A model generated the notes under the pieces. The model did no database searches. It saw nothing but the letters and a program-made list of their open reading frames with translations, and had not been told where the DNA came from. A stretch of DNA of 64,000 nt. Origin: JAXLYE01 sp046351595 (GTDB taxonomy: Bacteria; Myxococcota_A; Polyangia; Palsa-1104; JAEUJZ01). Shown here one piece after another: positions 50,784 to 58,746 of this stretch; within the stretch, counting starts at the first letter, position 1, and each line of letters starts with the position of its first letter. The stretch is taken from positions 1,054,001 to 1,118,000 of the forward strand of contig JAXLYE010000003.1 of NCBI GenBank assembly GCA_046351595.1, written 5' to 3'. The position numbers and the translations under genes were made by a program.

Positions 50784-53057
50784 ATGTTTGCTCGACGGTC
50801 CTCTGGTAATTCCTCCTCCGCTCCCGGGCGGCGGCATGCGGCCCGGGCCCTGCCCGCGGCCCTGCCCGTTGCCCTCATCGGGTCCCTCCTGGCCGATCCG
50901 CGCGGCGCCCCGGCCGCCCGCGCCGACAGCGAGTCCGCGCACGCCGTGTTCGACCTCATCGCCAACCGTTCCCTGGCGCATGCCGAGCAGGCCGGTGGTC
51001 TAGTCATCCACGCGGGCGCCCCGGGCATGGCGCGCTACGTGCTGTTCGGCCGCCCGACGCCGACCTGGCGGCTGCGCGCGAGCGTGGACGGCAAGCGGGT
51101 GGCGCTGCCCACGACCAGCGCCCGGCTGCAGGTGCCGCTCCTGGCCGCGCAGGCCCAGAGCAGCACGGTGTGGCTCTCGCTCAAGAGCCCGGCCCGATCG
51201 TCGCTGAAGATCACCGTCGGCAGCGGCCCCGCGGCCAAGGCGTCGGCGGCGGTCGTGCTGAACCCGGGCTGGCAGCTGGTCAGCGTGCCGCTGCCGCCGG
51301 ACAGCCTGCGCGCCGGCGAGAACCAGCTGACCCTGACCTTCGCCCAGTCTGGCAGCTTCCCGGTCTCGGCCAGCACCGCCCCGGTCAAGGCCGGCGCCGC
51401 GGTCGAGTGGATCCAGATCGGCGGCAGCGCCCCGAGCCCGGGCTCAAGCCCCGCGACCCTCGCCGAGGGCAACAAGCTGCTCGTGCCCGGCAACGGCGCG
51501 CTCTACTACTACGCGTTCCTGCCCAAGGGCGCGAGCCTGCGCCTGCGCGGCGACGGCGGCGGCTGCGGCCTCAAGGTCACGGTCGAGGGCCCGCAGCCCA
51601 ACAAGAAGGGCGCGCCGGTCGACGCGGCCCTCGACGGCAGCGCGCTCGCGCTCGGTCCGGCCGGCGGTGCGCTCGGCGAAGTCCGGCGGCTCGGCCTGCA
51701 CGCCGCGGGCTCGTGCGGCCACCTCGCCCTGACCGAGGCGCAGATCCTGGTCCCGGGCACGCCGCCCGTGGTGCGCCGCGATCAGCGCCCGCGCAACGTC
51801 GTGTTCTGGCTGTCGGACGATACGCGCGCCGACAAGTACCGCATGTGGAACAAGGGCTCGCGCGTCGAGACGCCGATCCTCGAGGAGTTCTCGAAGCAGG
51901 CGACGCGCTTCGCCGTGACCTACGCCCAGGGCAACGAGTCGCGCGTCTCGCACGCCTCGCTGTTCACCGGCCTGTACCCGTCGCAGCACCACTTCATCAG
52001 CGACAAGGCCGTGCTCTCGCCGGACTTCGACATCATCCCCGAGGTGATGAAGCGCGCCGGCCTTTACACCATCGGCCACATCGCCAACGGCTACATCAGC
52101 AAGCGCTGGGGCTTCGGCGACGGCTGGGACCTGATGAAGAACCACATCCACGAGGGCGGGGGCCTAAGGGGCTCGGACCTCGTCGGCGCGGCGCGGGACT
52201 TTTTCAGCAAGGGCGCGGGCCGCGACAAGAACAAGTCGTTCTTCTTATACCTCGGCACCATCGACGCCCACGTCTCGTGGCGGGCCTACGAGCCGTGGAT
52301 CAGCAAGTACGACCCCAAGCCGTACAGCGGACCGTTCGTCAAGGGCTGCATGGACCCGCAGCTCGACAAGATCGTCGCCGGCCAGCTCACGGTCACCGCC
52401 CGCGACCGCGAGCGCGTCATCGCCCTTTACGACAGCGACATCTCGTACAACGACCAGCAGTTCGGCGCCATGCTCGACCTGCTCAAGAAGGCCGGGCGCG
52501 ACGGCGAGACGATGATCGTCTTCACCTCGGACCACGGCGAGGAGTTCTGGGATCACGGCCGCATCGGTCACGGCCAGTCGCTGCGCCAGGAGCTCATCCA
52601 CATCCCGATGTGGATCTACTACCCGCCGCTGTTCCCGGCCGGCAAGACCGTCGAGGAGGGCACCGAGCTGGTCGACGTGCTGCCGACGCTGGCCGATGCC
52701 TTCGGCGTCCCGATCCCGAAGAACGTCCAGGGCGAGTCGCTGATCCCGCTGGCCCAGGGCCAGGGCCAGGGCTATCCCCGCCCCGCCGTCGCCAGCCAGT
52801 ACGAGCTCGCGCACACGATGCGGCTCGGCCGCTACAAGCTCTGGGTCGGCGGCTCGGGCCAGGTCAAGCTCTACGACGCCGCCACCGATCCCGGCGAGCA
52901 GAACGAGCTGTCGTCCGAGCGGCCGCTCGAGCTGCGCTTCCTCTCCGACGCCATGGGCCTGTGGATGGCCTATCAAGACCGCTGGAAGAAGGCGCGCTGG
53001 GGCGTCGCCTCGAACCTGCGCCCAGAGTTCGCCGCGGACCTGGAGTCCGAGAAGTAA
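50784..53057 (+). CDS. Sulfatase-like (alkaline-phosphatase superfamily) exported hydrolase
   Basis: 757 residues from ATG 50784. A signal-like N-terminus (RALPAALPVALIGSLLADP) precedes two beta-rich domains to about residue 330. The hydrolase core has NVVFWLSDDTRADKYR (metal Asp), HASLFTGLYPSQH, DAHVSWRAYE, DSDISYNDQQFG and FTSDHGEEFWDHGRIGHG (Asp-His and His metal/sulfate ligands). The nucleophile position reads ESRVSHASLFTG, so neither CxPxR nor SxPxR is present and a Ser of ESRVSH is the likely nucleophile. Formylglycine maturation is therefore unlikely, and the enzyme could be a phosphohydrolase or another sulfatase-fold enzyme. Confidence 0.78.
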   Translation: MFARRSSGNSSSAPGRRHAARALPAALPVALIGSLLADPRGAPAARADSESAHAVFDLIANRSLAHAEQAGGLVIHAGAPGMARYVLFGRPTPTWRLRASVDGKRVALPTTSARLQVPLLAAQAQSSTVWLSLKSPARSSLKITVGSGPAAKASAAVVLNPGWQLVSVPLPPDSLRAGENQLTLTFAQSGSFPVSASTAPVKAGAAVEWIQIGGSAPSPGSSPATLAEGNKLLVPGNGALYYYAFLPKGASLRLRGDGGGCGLKVTVEGPQPNKKGAPVDAALDGSALALGPAGGALGEVRRLGLHAAGSCGHLALTEAQILVPGTPPVVRRDQRPRNVVFWLSDDTRADKYRMWNKGSRVETPILEEFSKQATRFAVTYAQGNESRVSHASLFTGLYPSQHHFISDKAVLSPDFDIIPEVMKRAGLYTIGHIANGYISKRWGFGDGWDLMKNHIHEGGGLRGSDLVGAARDFFSKGAGRDKNKSFFLYLGTIDAHVSWRAYEPWISKYDPKPYSGPFVKGCMDPQLDKIVAGQLTVTARDRERVIALYDSDISYNDQQFGAMLDLLKKAGRDGETMIVFTSDHGEEFWDHGRIGHGQSLRQELIHIPMWIYYPPLFPAGKTVEEGTELVDVLPTLADAFGVPIPKNVQGESLIPLAQGQGQGYPRPAVASQYELAHTMRLGRYKLWVGGSGQVKLYDAATDPGEQNELSSERPLELRFLSDAMGLWMAYQDRWKKARWGVASNLRPEFAADLESEK

Positions 53058-53383
53058 CCGCCCGCACCCGCCCGCCGCGCTCAGCGGCCCCGCCTTCCCC
53101 GCCTCCGCCTTTTTTTCGTTTTCTCCTGCGCTTGCTGTCGCTGCGCCGGGTTTTGGCGGCCGGGGCCGCCTGGTCTGTGGGCCGGCCCCGGCGGCTTCGT
53201 CCCGCCTCGTCCCGCCTCGTCCCGCCTCGTCCCGCCTCGTCCCGCCTCGTCCCGCCTCGTCCCGCCTCGTCCCGCCTCGTCCCGCCTCGTCCCGCCTCGT
53301 CCCGCCTCGTCCCTGTGATGCAGACCACGAGGGTAAACGTGCAGGCTTGACCAAGGACGAGCCTTCTGGTCTGTTAATAGGCT
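53058..53383. other. 326-bp intergenic region with repeat array
   Basis: It holds the 10-bp repeat array at 53201-53310 and a bulged hairpin (GACCAAGG with CCTTCTGGTC, 53349-53371) just before the next gene. A TTAATAGG sequence directly precedes that ATG. No gene is seen. Confidence 0.5.
53201..53310. repeat. Eleven perfect tandem copies of a 10-bp unit
   Basis: The unit CCCGCCTCGT starts at 53201 and repeats without mismatch to 53310. It is one of the clearest low-complexity arrays in the window and should be prone to length change by slippage. It lies 73 bp upstream of the gene at 53384, where copy number could affect expression, and 144 bp after the sulfatase gene. Confidence 0.95.
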
Positions 53384-54334
53384 ATGGTCAGGCTTTCTCT
53401 CGCTTCCTTGCCCCTGCTTGGGTTCCTGGTTTCCGCTGCGCTCCCTGCCCCCGCGACCGCCGCTGACATGTGGTGGCGCGATCCCGAGCGCGGCTGCGGC
53501 AAGATCGAAGACTGGCGCCGCACCAACCGCATCCAGGACCTCCCCGGCTGCGAAGGCACCCTCGAGAAGGGCGCGCCGCAGGGGGAGATCGCGATGCACG
53601 ACGCCAAGAAGCTTCTGCACGAGGCCGAGCGCCAGCTCGACAGCGGGCAGAGCGGCGAGGTCGAGGGCAAGATCGCCCAGGCGATCGAGATCATGAACAA
53701 GGCGCCGAGCGATCCGCGCGTCAACTGGGCCCGCGTCCAGTACAAGGTCGCCGTCGACGTGCTCAAGGCCAAGCTGGCGCTGGCGCCGCGCCTTTCGAAG
53801 CTGCGGACCTCGTACAAGGCCGTGGTCGACGCGCAGGGCAAGGCCGATCCCAAGACCCTGGGCGGCGCCGTCGAGGCGTGTGTGGCGGCCTTCAAGGAGG
53901 CCGAGGGCGCCGGCGGCAACCTGGCGCTGCAGTTCGAGCTGACGCCGGGCAAGCCGCGGCCGCTGCGTGACGATCTGGCGGAGTGCGAGGCGGCCAAGGG
54001 CAAGCCCGCCGACACCGCCACCGCCGGCGGCACGACCTCGACCCCGGCGGTCGGTACCACCACCGGCGACACCGGCGCGACCGCCAGCAAGCCCGCCGGC
54101 GACGGCGGCAAGCCCGCGGCGGCGGCGGCGGCGGCCGGCAGCGACGGCGGCGTGCCGCGCGCCAAGTGGGAGAAGAAGCTCAAGGGCGACCGCAAGAAGG
54201 TCTTCGCGAGCCACGCCGACGCCTTCCCTGCCTTCGAGGGCGAGCCCGGTCCCAAGGGCGCTGCCAAGGCCGCCGAGTGGCGCTACGGCAGTGAGGTCAT
54301 CAAGTTCAAGGGCAACAAGCTGCTCAAGGAGTAA
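53384..54334 (+). CDS. Secreted protein of unknown function, helical with low-complexity linker
   Basis: 316 residues from ATG 53384. A signal peptide (LSLASLPLLGFLVSAALPAPATA) is followed by a short Trp/Cys domain (DMWWRDPERGCGKIEDWRRTNRIQDLPGCEG) and a helical region (DAKKLLHEAERQLDSGQSGEVEGKIAQAIEIMNKAPSDPRVNWARVQY), perhaps TPR-like. A Thr/Gly/Ala-rich linker leads to a basic C-terminal domain (AKWEKKLKGDRKKVFASHADAFPAF) ending AEWRYGSEVIKFKGNKLLKE. I do not recognise the family. It is 11 nt upstream of the Nudix gene, so the two probably share an mRNA. Confidence 0.6.
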   Translation: MVRLSLASLPLLGFLVSAALPAPATAADMWWRDPERGCGKIEDWRRTNRIQDLPGCEGTLEKGAPQGEIAMHDAKKLLHEAERQLDSGQSGEVEGKIAQAIEIMNKAPSDPRVNWARVQYKVAVDVLKAKLALAPRLSKLRTSYKAVVDAQGKADPKTLGGAVEACVAAFKEAEGAGGNLALQFELTPGKPRPLRDDLAECEAAKGKPADTATAGGTTSTPAVGTTTGDTGATASKPAGDGGKPAAAAAAAGSDGGVPRAKWEKKLKGDRKKVFASHADAFPAFEGEPGPKGAAKAAEWRYGSEVIKFKGNKLLKE

Positions 54335-54345
54335 GCTCCCCGCCC

Positions 54346-54798
54346 ATGGCGCTGCCCACCTCGACCCCGTTCGCCACCGTCGACACCATCATCGAGCTCG
54401 TCGACCACCCGCGGCACAGCGCGGAGCGGCCGGCGCTCGTGCTCATCGAGCGCCGCTACCCGCCGCACGGCTGGGCGCTGCCCGGCGGCTTCGTCGACGT
54501 CGGCGAGTCGCTGTCGCGGGCGGCGGTGCGCGAGGCGCTGGAGGAGACCTCGCTCGAGATCGAGCTCGTCGAGCAGTTCTTCACGTACTCCGATCCGGCG
54601 CGCGATCCGCGGCGGCACACCATCTCGACGGTGTTCGTCGCTCGCGCCAAGGGCACGCCGCGGGCGGCGGACGACGCCGGCAAGATCGGCATCTTCACCC
54701 ACGAGGAGCTGCCGCAGATGGCGTTCGACCACGCGCGGATCCTCGACGACTACTTCGTCTGGCGGCGGCTCGGGCGGCGGCCGGATCCGACGCGCTGA
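54346..54798 (+). CDS. Nudix hydrolase
   Basis: 150 residues from ATG 54346. The Nudix box is GGFVDVGESLSRAAVREALEETSLEI (G-x5-E-x7-REAxEET), with Glu residues that bind Mg2+. WALPGGF precedes it and FTYSDPARDPRRHTISTVFVA follows. This layout is like the ADP-ribose or NADH-diphosphatase-like group, hydrolysing nucleoside diphosphates linked to another moiety. The exact substrate is unknown. Confidence 0.88.
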   Translation: MALPTSTPFATVDTIIELVDHPRHSAERPALVLIERRYPPHGWALPGGFVDVGESLSRAAVREALEETSLEIELVEQFFTYSDPARDPRRHTISTVFVARAKGTPRAADDAGKIGIFTHEELPQMAFDHARILDDYFVWRRLGRRPDPTR

Positions 54799-54803
54799 CG
54801 CGG

Positions 54804-54837
54804 CCCGAGCCTGAGCGGCGCCCGAGCCTGAGCGGCG
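54804..54837. repeat. Direct tandem repeat, 17 bp, two copies
   Basis: CCCGAGCCTGAGCGGCG is present at 54804-54820 and again at 54821-54837, between the convergent Nudix and GpsA-like genes. Confidence 0.85.
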
Positions 54838-54887
54838 CCAGGTCCTGGGCGACCCCGGGCGGTCCCGGACGACTCGGGGCGGCCGGG

Positions 54888-56072
54888 CTACTCGCTGTGG
54901 TTCTCGCTGCCGAAGAGGGTGGCGAGGGCCTGCTTGGTGTCCAGCTCGCCGCGCAGCCAGCGGTACAGGGCGGCCGTCAGCGGCATGCGCAGCTTCAGGC
55001 GCTGGCCGAGCAGGAACGCCTCGCGGACCATGGTGGGGCCGTCGCAGACGCGGCCGACGCGGGGCAGGGCCTCGGCGAGCTTCTGACCGCGGCCGAGCAG
55101 GCGGCCGAGCTCGAAGTCGGCGGAGCCGCGCTGCTCGGTGGCCAGGATCAGCTCGCCGATGCCGGCCAGGCCGGAGAAGGTCTTGTCCTGGCCGCCCAGG
55201 GCGGTGCCCAGGCGGGCCATCTCGGCGGCGCCGCGGGTGATCAGGATGGCGCGGGCGGGGGCGCCCAGGTCGAGCGCGCTGGCGACGCCGGCGGCCATGG
55301 CGATGACCGCGGCCCCGGCGCGCGCCACCTCGACGCCGATCAGATCCTGGGTGGTGTAGATGCGCAGCGACGGGCTGGCCAGGACGTCGACGATGGCCTT
55401 GCCGACGTCGTCGTAGCGGCTGCCGCAGACCAGGGCCGCGGGGCTGAACTCCTCGAGGTCGGGGGCCAGCGCCGGGCCGGCCAGGGCGCCGATGCGGCGC
55501 AGCGGCGTCTCCTCGCGCACGACGTAGGAGATGAGCAGGACGTGATCGTGCTCGCCCTTGGCCGGGGCCAGGCTGCCGATGGCGTGGACCAGGGCCTGGC
55601 CGCCGTGCAGGTGCGGGGAGGCGGCGCGCAGCAGGCCGCGCACCGTCGCCGCGGGCGAGGCGAGCAGGATCAGATCGGCCTGCCCGAGCTCGGGCAGCTC
55701 GATCGGGACGATGCCGAGGCGGGGGCCGTCCGCGGGGCTGCCCGCGGAGTGGGCGGAGCCGACGTCGGGGACCGCGTCGGCGCGCGCCGGCAGCACCGGG
55801 TGGTCGTTGTCGCCGGGGCCCAGGTCGCTGCCGGGCCCCAGGTCGTCGCCGGGGTGCTCGGCGCCGGCGCGGCTGCTGTCCCGGGGCGGCCGGTGAAGGA
55901 GCACGCGGGCGATGCGCTGCGGCGCGCGCTGCTGGTTGTGGACGAGTGTGCCGGCGAGCGCCCGTGCCCAGCGGCCGCCTCCGACGACCGCGACGACGAG
56001 CGCCGCCGGATCGGCGGCTGCCTGGGCCGGGCCCGCGCCGGCGGGGCGGCCTGCCTCGTTGTGGTTGCTCAT
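54888..56072 (-). CDS. GpsA-fold glycerol-3-phosphate dehydrogenase-like protein, likely inactive
   Basis: 394 residues from ATG 56072, overlapping the acyltransferase stop (ATGA). The whole sequence aligns by eye with GpsA: VVAVVGGGRWARALAGTL, GALAGPALAPDLEE, IYTTQDLIGVEVA, ARAILITRGAAEMARLGTALGG, TFSGLAGIGELIL. Several conserved functional residues are changed. The Gly-rich loop reads GGGRWARA instead of GAGxWGTA. The CKG lysine is replaced (AIGSLAP). The ALKN catalytic lysine and asparagine become AGAA. The GLGDL Asp is Glu, and the RN of the FG motif is AD. A Gly/Asp-rich insert (GDDLGPGSDLGPGDN) interrupts the first domain. It probably binds acyltransferase or ligand rather than reducing dihydroxyacetone phosphate. 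Confidence 0.7.
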   Translation of the reverse strand: MSNHNEAGRPAGAGPAQAAADPAALVVAVVGGGRWARALAGTLVHNQQRAPQRIARVLLHRPPRDSSRAGAEHPGDDLGPGSDLGPGDNDHPVLPARADAVPDVGSAHSAGSPADGPRLGIVPIELPELGQADLILLASPAATVRGLLRAASPHLHGGQALVHAIGSLAPAKGEHDHVLLISYVVREETPLRRIGALAGPALAPDLEEFSPAALVCGSRYDDVGKAIVDVLASPSLRIYTTQDLIGVEVARAGAAVIAMAAGVASALDLGAPARAILITRGAAEMARLGTALGGQDKTFSGLAGIGELILATEQRGSADFELGRLLGRGQKLAEALPRVGRVCDGPTMVREAFLLGQRLKLRMPLTAALYRWLRGELDTKQALATLFGSENHSE

Positions 56073-57793
56073 AGCTCGACCCCCAGCGACTCGACGCGGT
56101 TCTGGTAGTAGAAGAGGAGCTGCCGATCGCCGGGCTCGATGGGCGCGCTGCCCGACGGCGCCGGGGCGGCACCTGGCGCGCCTGCGGTCTCGGGCGGCGC
56201 CTGGCGCAGGACGGCCGGCGCGCTGTGGTAGCTCTTGAACGCGGCGAGCGCGGCCTCCAGCGCCTCCTTCGGCGTGCCCGAGGCGTAGGGCCCGAGCAGG
56301 TGGCCGCGCCCGCGCAACAGCGCCTGCAGCCGCTCCAGATCCGCGAGCACCTCGGCCTCGGGCACACCGAGCTCGAGCGGCTGCCGCAGCCGGCGGTACA
56401 GGTCGAGCCGGGGCAGCGCCCGCGCGATCCGCCGCCACATCACGTGCGCCAAGAGGTGCGTCGCCATCAGCACCGTGTTGTGGCGGTAGCTGCGGGTGAT
56501 GGCCTCGCCGGTCTCGTGCATGTACTCGGCGTCACGCTGCGGCACGTGCTGGATCTGGCCGCGCCAGCGGAAGTAGCGCGCGAGCTCGACGGGGTGGCCG
56601 GTCGGCCCGAGCGAGCGCCCGGCCTCGTCGACGGGGTTGCCGAGCACGTCGAGCGGCGCGCCGAAGCGCACGACGATCGCGCCGGTGTGCGACATCGTCG
56701 AGCGCATGAAGTCGACGATGCGCCGCCACTGCGTCGACTCGTCGTCGTCGATGATGAAGCGGGCCTTGCCGGTCTCCTTGAGGTAGTCGGCGATCAGCGT
56801 CTCGGCCTCGAGCACGAGCTGGGCGTTGATGGTCACCGGCACGATGTACATCGGCCGCACCGCCGGGCCCGCCGCGGCCCCGGCCTTATGGCGCAGCCCC
56901 TCGATGGTCGCGGTCATCGTCGTGCCGAGCAGGCCGAGCTTGAGGTGCGACTCGACGCGGCCCGAGCGCGAGCGCGTGCCGCCGGGGAAGAACATCGAGT
57001 GGTAGCCGCGCTCGAGGATGACCTGCGAGTAGGTCTTGAGGACGTCCTTGTACAGGTCGTGGCGGATGCGGCGATCGACGCGGTAGGCGCCGAGGTTGCG
57101 CATGAAGAAGCCGAGCACGGGGTTGGTGAACAGGTTCTTGCCGGCGCCGTACGTCGACGGCGGCAGCCCCGCGGCCTGCAGCGCGTAGCCCATCACCGGC
57201 GAGTCGAGGTTGCTGAGGTGCGTCGGCACGCAGACCAGCGTCGAGCGGCCGTGCTGCGCTAGCTGCCGCAGGTGCTCGAGCGAGCCCTCGACGCGCAGGC
57301 GCTCGCCGAGGAAGCGATCGAGCTTGTGCGGCTGGAGCAGGTGCCCGCCGAGGCTGGGCAGGCGCTCGGGCGTCAGAAGGAGCGCCAGCGCCCGCGGCAG
57401 CACGTGCGAGGCCAGCGAGTACACCGGCTCGGAGAAGCCGCCGGCCACGTCCTCGGCGTAGTCCCGCACCAGCTTCGACAGCTCGGTCAGGAGCTCGGTG
57501 CGGCTGCGCCCGCCGAGGTGGCGCCACAGCCGCTTCCACTCCGAGAGCTCGCGCACCTCTTCCTGCGGTGAGCTCTCGCTGAGGCGGCGGATCTCGTGCA
57601 GGCAGGCGTCGTTGAGGACGTACTCCGGCTCGGTGCGGCGCAGCACCGTCGAGAGCGCGCGCTCGGCGGTCTCGGCGACGATGTCCGGGCGCTCGCGCCG
57701 GAAGCGCAGGAGCGGGTAGTCCGTGGCCGCGGGCGGAGCCGGGGCCGCGGGGCGAGAGGGGTCGTGCGGGTCAAATCGCGCGGGTCGGGACAC
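56069..57793 (-). CDS. Glycerol-3-phosphate/lysophosphatidate acyltransferase (PlsB-like)
   Basis: 574 residues from GTG 57793. The acyltransferase block has H-x4-D in VPTHLSNLDSP, then the substrate block SMFFPGGTRSRSGRVESHLKLGLLG (FPEGTRS-type) and MYIVPVTINAQL. RIDD-type and HETGEAITRSYRHNTVLMATHLLAHVMWR sequences in the C-terminal half fit PlsB-type GPAT or a related large acyltransferase. It transfers an acyl chain to a glycerol phosphate at the inner membrane, the first step of phospholipid synthesis. It is coupled by ATGA to the GpsA-like gene, normally the enzyme that makes glycerol-3-phosphate. Confidence 0.85.
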   Translation of the reverse strand: MSRPARFDPHDPSRPAAPAPPAATDYPLLRFRRERPDIVAETAERALSTVLRRTEPEYVLNDACLHEIRRLSESSPQEEVRELSEWKRLWRHLGGRSRTELLTELSKLVRDYAEDVAGGFSEPVYSLASHVLPRALALLLTPERLPSLGGHLLQPHKLDRFLGERLRVEGSLEHLRQLAQHGRSTLVCVPTHLSNLDSPVMGYALQAAGLPPSTYGAGKNLFTNPVLGFFMRNLGAYRVDRRIRHDLYKDVLKTYSQVILERGYHSMFFPGGTRSRSGRVESHLKLGLLGTTMTATIEGLRHKAGAAAGPAVRPMYIVPVTINAQLVLEAETLIADYLKETGKARFIIDDDESTQWRRIVDFMRSTMSHTGAIVVRFGAPLDVLGNPVDEAGRSLGPTGHPVELARYFRWRGQIQHVPQRDAEYMHETGEAITRSYRHNTVLMATHLLAHVMWRRIARALPRLDLYRRLRQPLELGVPEAEVLADLERLQALLRGRGHLLGPYASGTPKEALEAALAAFKSYHSAPAVLRQAPPETAGAPGAAPAPSGSAPIEPGDRQLLFYYQNRVESLGVEL

Positions 57794-57866
57794 GGGGGAA
57801 AATCATAGCCCAGAGCCGAGCCCGGCGAGCAGCCGGCAGGTCCGGCGCCGGGCTACACTGTCAGGG

Positions 57867-58712
57867 ATGCTGCGGTTCCCTCGCTCGGTGGTTGGCCTTG
57901 CCGCTGCGCTGCTGATCACGCTGCCCGGTCCGCGCCCGCCGCGCGCCGGCCTGCCGCCCGATGCGCTGGCCGATGCGCCGGCCGATGCGCCGGCCGTGAG
58001 CGCGACCGCCCCGGCGACGCCGCCTGGGCCGAGCGAGCCGGCCGCGCCTCCGTCGCCACCGGCCGAGGTCCCCGCCGGCTGCGGCGCCGAGGACGCCGAC
58101 GGCGCGCTGGATCTGGACGCCGGGCCGCTCGGGGCCAAGCAGAAGGTCGCGCGGACGAACGTGATGAACGCACGCTTCGACGGCGGCTTCGGCTTCTATG
58201 CGCTGCGCGCCAAGGCCGACCCCGGTCCGGCCAGCGACGGGCCGCTGCGGCTCACGCTGAGCGGGCCCGAGCGCCTCAAAAAAGATCAGCCGCTGCGCCT
58301 GACGCTGCGCTTCCGCAACCCGACCGTGCGGCCGATCACGATCCTGCGCCCCAACGACGGCAGCCTCGAGCACATGCGCGAGCCGCACTACGACCTGTTC
58401 CTGCGCGACGAGGGCAGCGGGCGCGTCTACCGCTACGCGTTCGTCGGCGGCCGCTGCGGCAACGTCAACCCGACCCGGCCCGAGGACCACGTCGAGCTCG
58501 CGCCCGGCTCCGAGCGCGGCGACGTCGTCAACGGCTGGGCCGACTACCTATCGAGCGCCAGGATCGGCGCGCCCGGCCGCTACCGGCTGTGGCTGCGCTA
58601 CCGCTTCTGCAGCTACCAGGGCCGCGGCCTGCCCCTGGGAAAGGACGTGCGCCGCAGCGACACCTTCCGCGGCGTCGCGGTCTCCAGCCCGGTCTTCGTC
58701 GAGGTCCGCTGA
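57867..58712 (+). CDS. Exported protein of unknown function
   Basis: 281 residues from ATG 57867. A signal peptide (SVVGLAAALLITLPG) is followed by an Ala/Pro-rich linker with ADAPADAPA encoded by 12-bp repeats near 57967-57990. The C-terminal about 170 residues are beta-rich, with LTLSGPERLKKDQPLRLTLRFRNPTVRPITILRPNDGSLEHMREPHYDLFLRD and SGRVYRY. This is the pattern of an immunoglobulin-like or intracellular proteinase inhibitor-type sandwich. No family is assigned. Confidence 0.55.
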   Translation: MLRFPRSVVGLAAALLITLPGPRPPRAGLPPDALADAPADAPAVSATAPATPPGPSEPAAPPSPPAEVPAGCGAEDADGALDLDAGPLGAKQKVARTNVMNARFDGGFGFYALRAKADPGPASDGPLRLTLSGPERLKKDQPLRLTLRFRNPTVRPITILRPNDGSLEHMREPHYDLFLRDEGSGRVYRYAFVGGRCGNVNPTRPEDHVELAPGSERGDVVNGWADYLSSARIGAPGRYRLWLRYRFCSYQGRGLPLGKDVRRSDTFRGVAVSSPVFVEVR

Positions 58713-58746
58713 GCGCGCGGCCGCTGCGGACCGCGACCCCGGCAGG

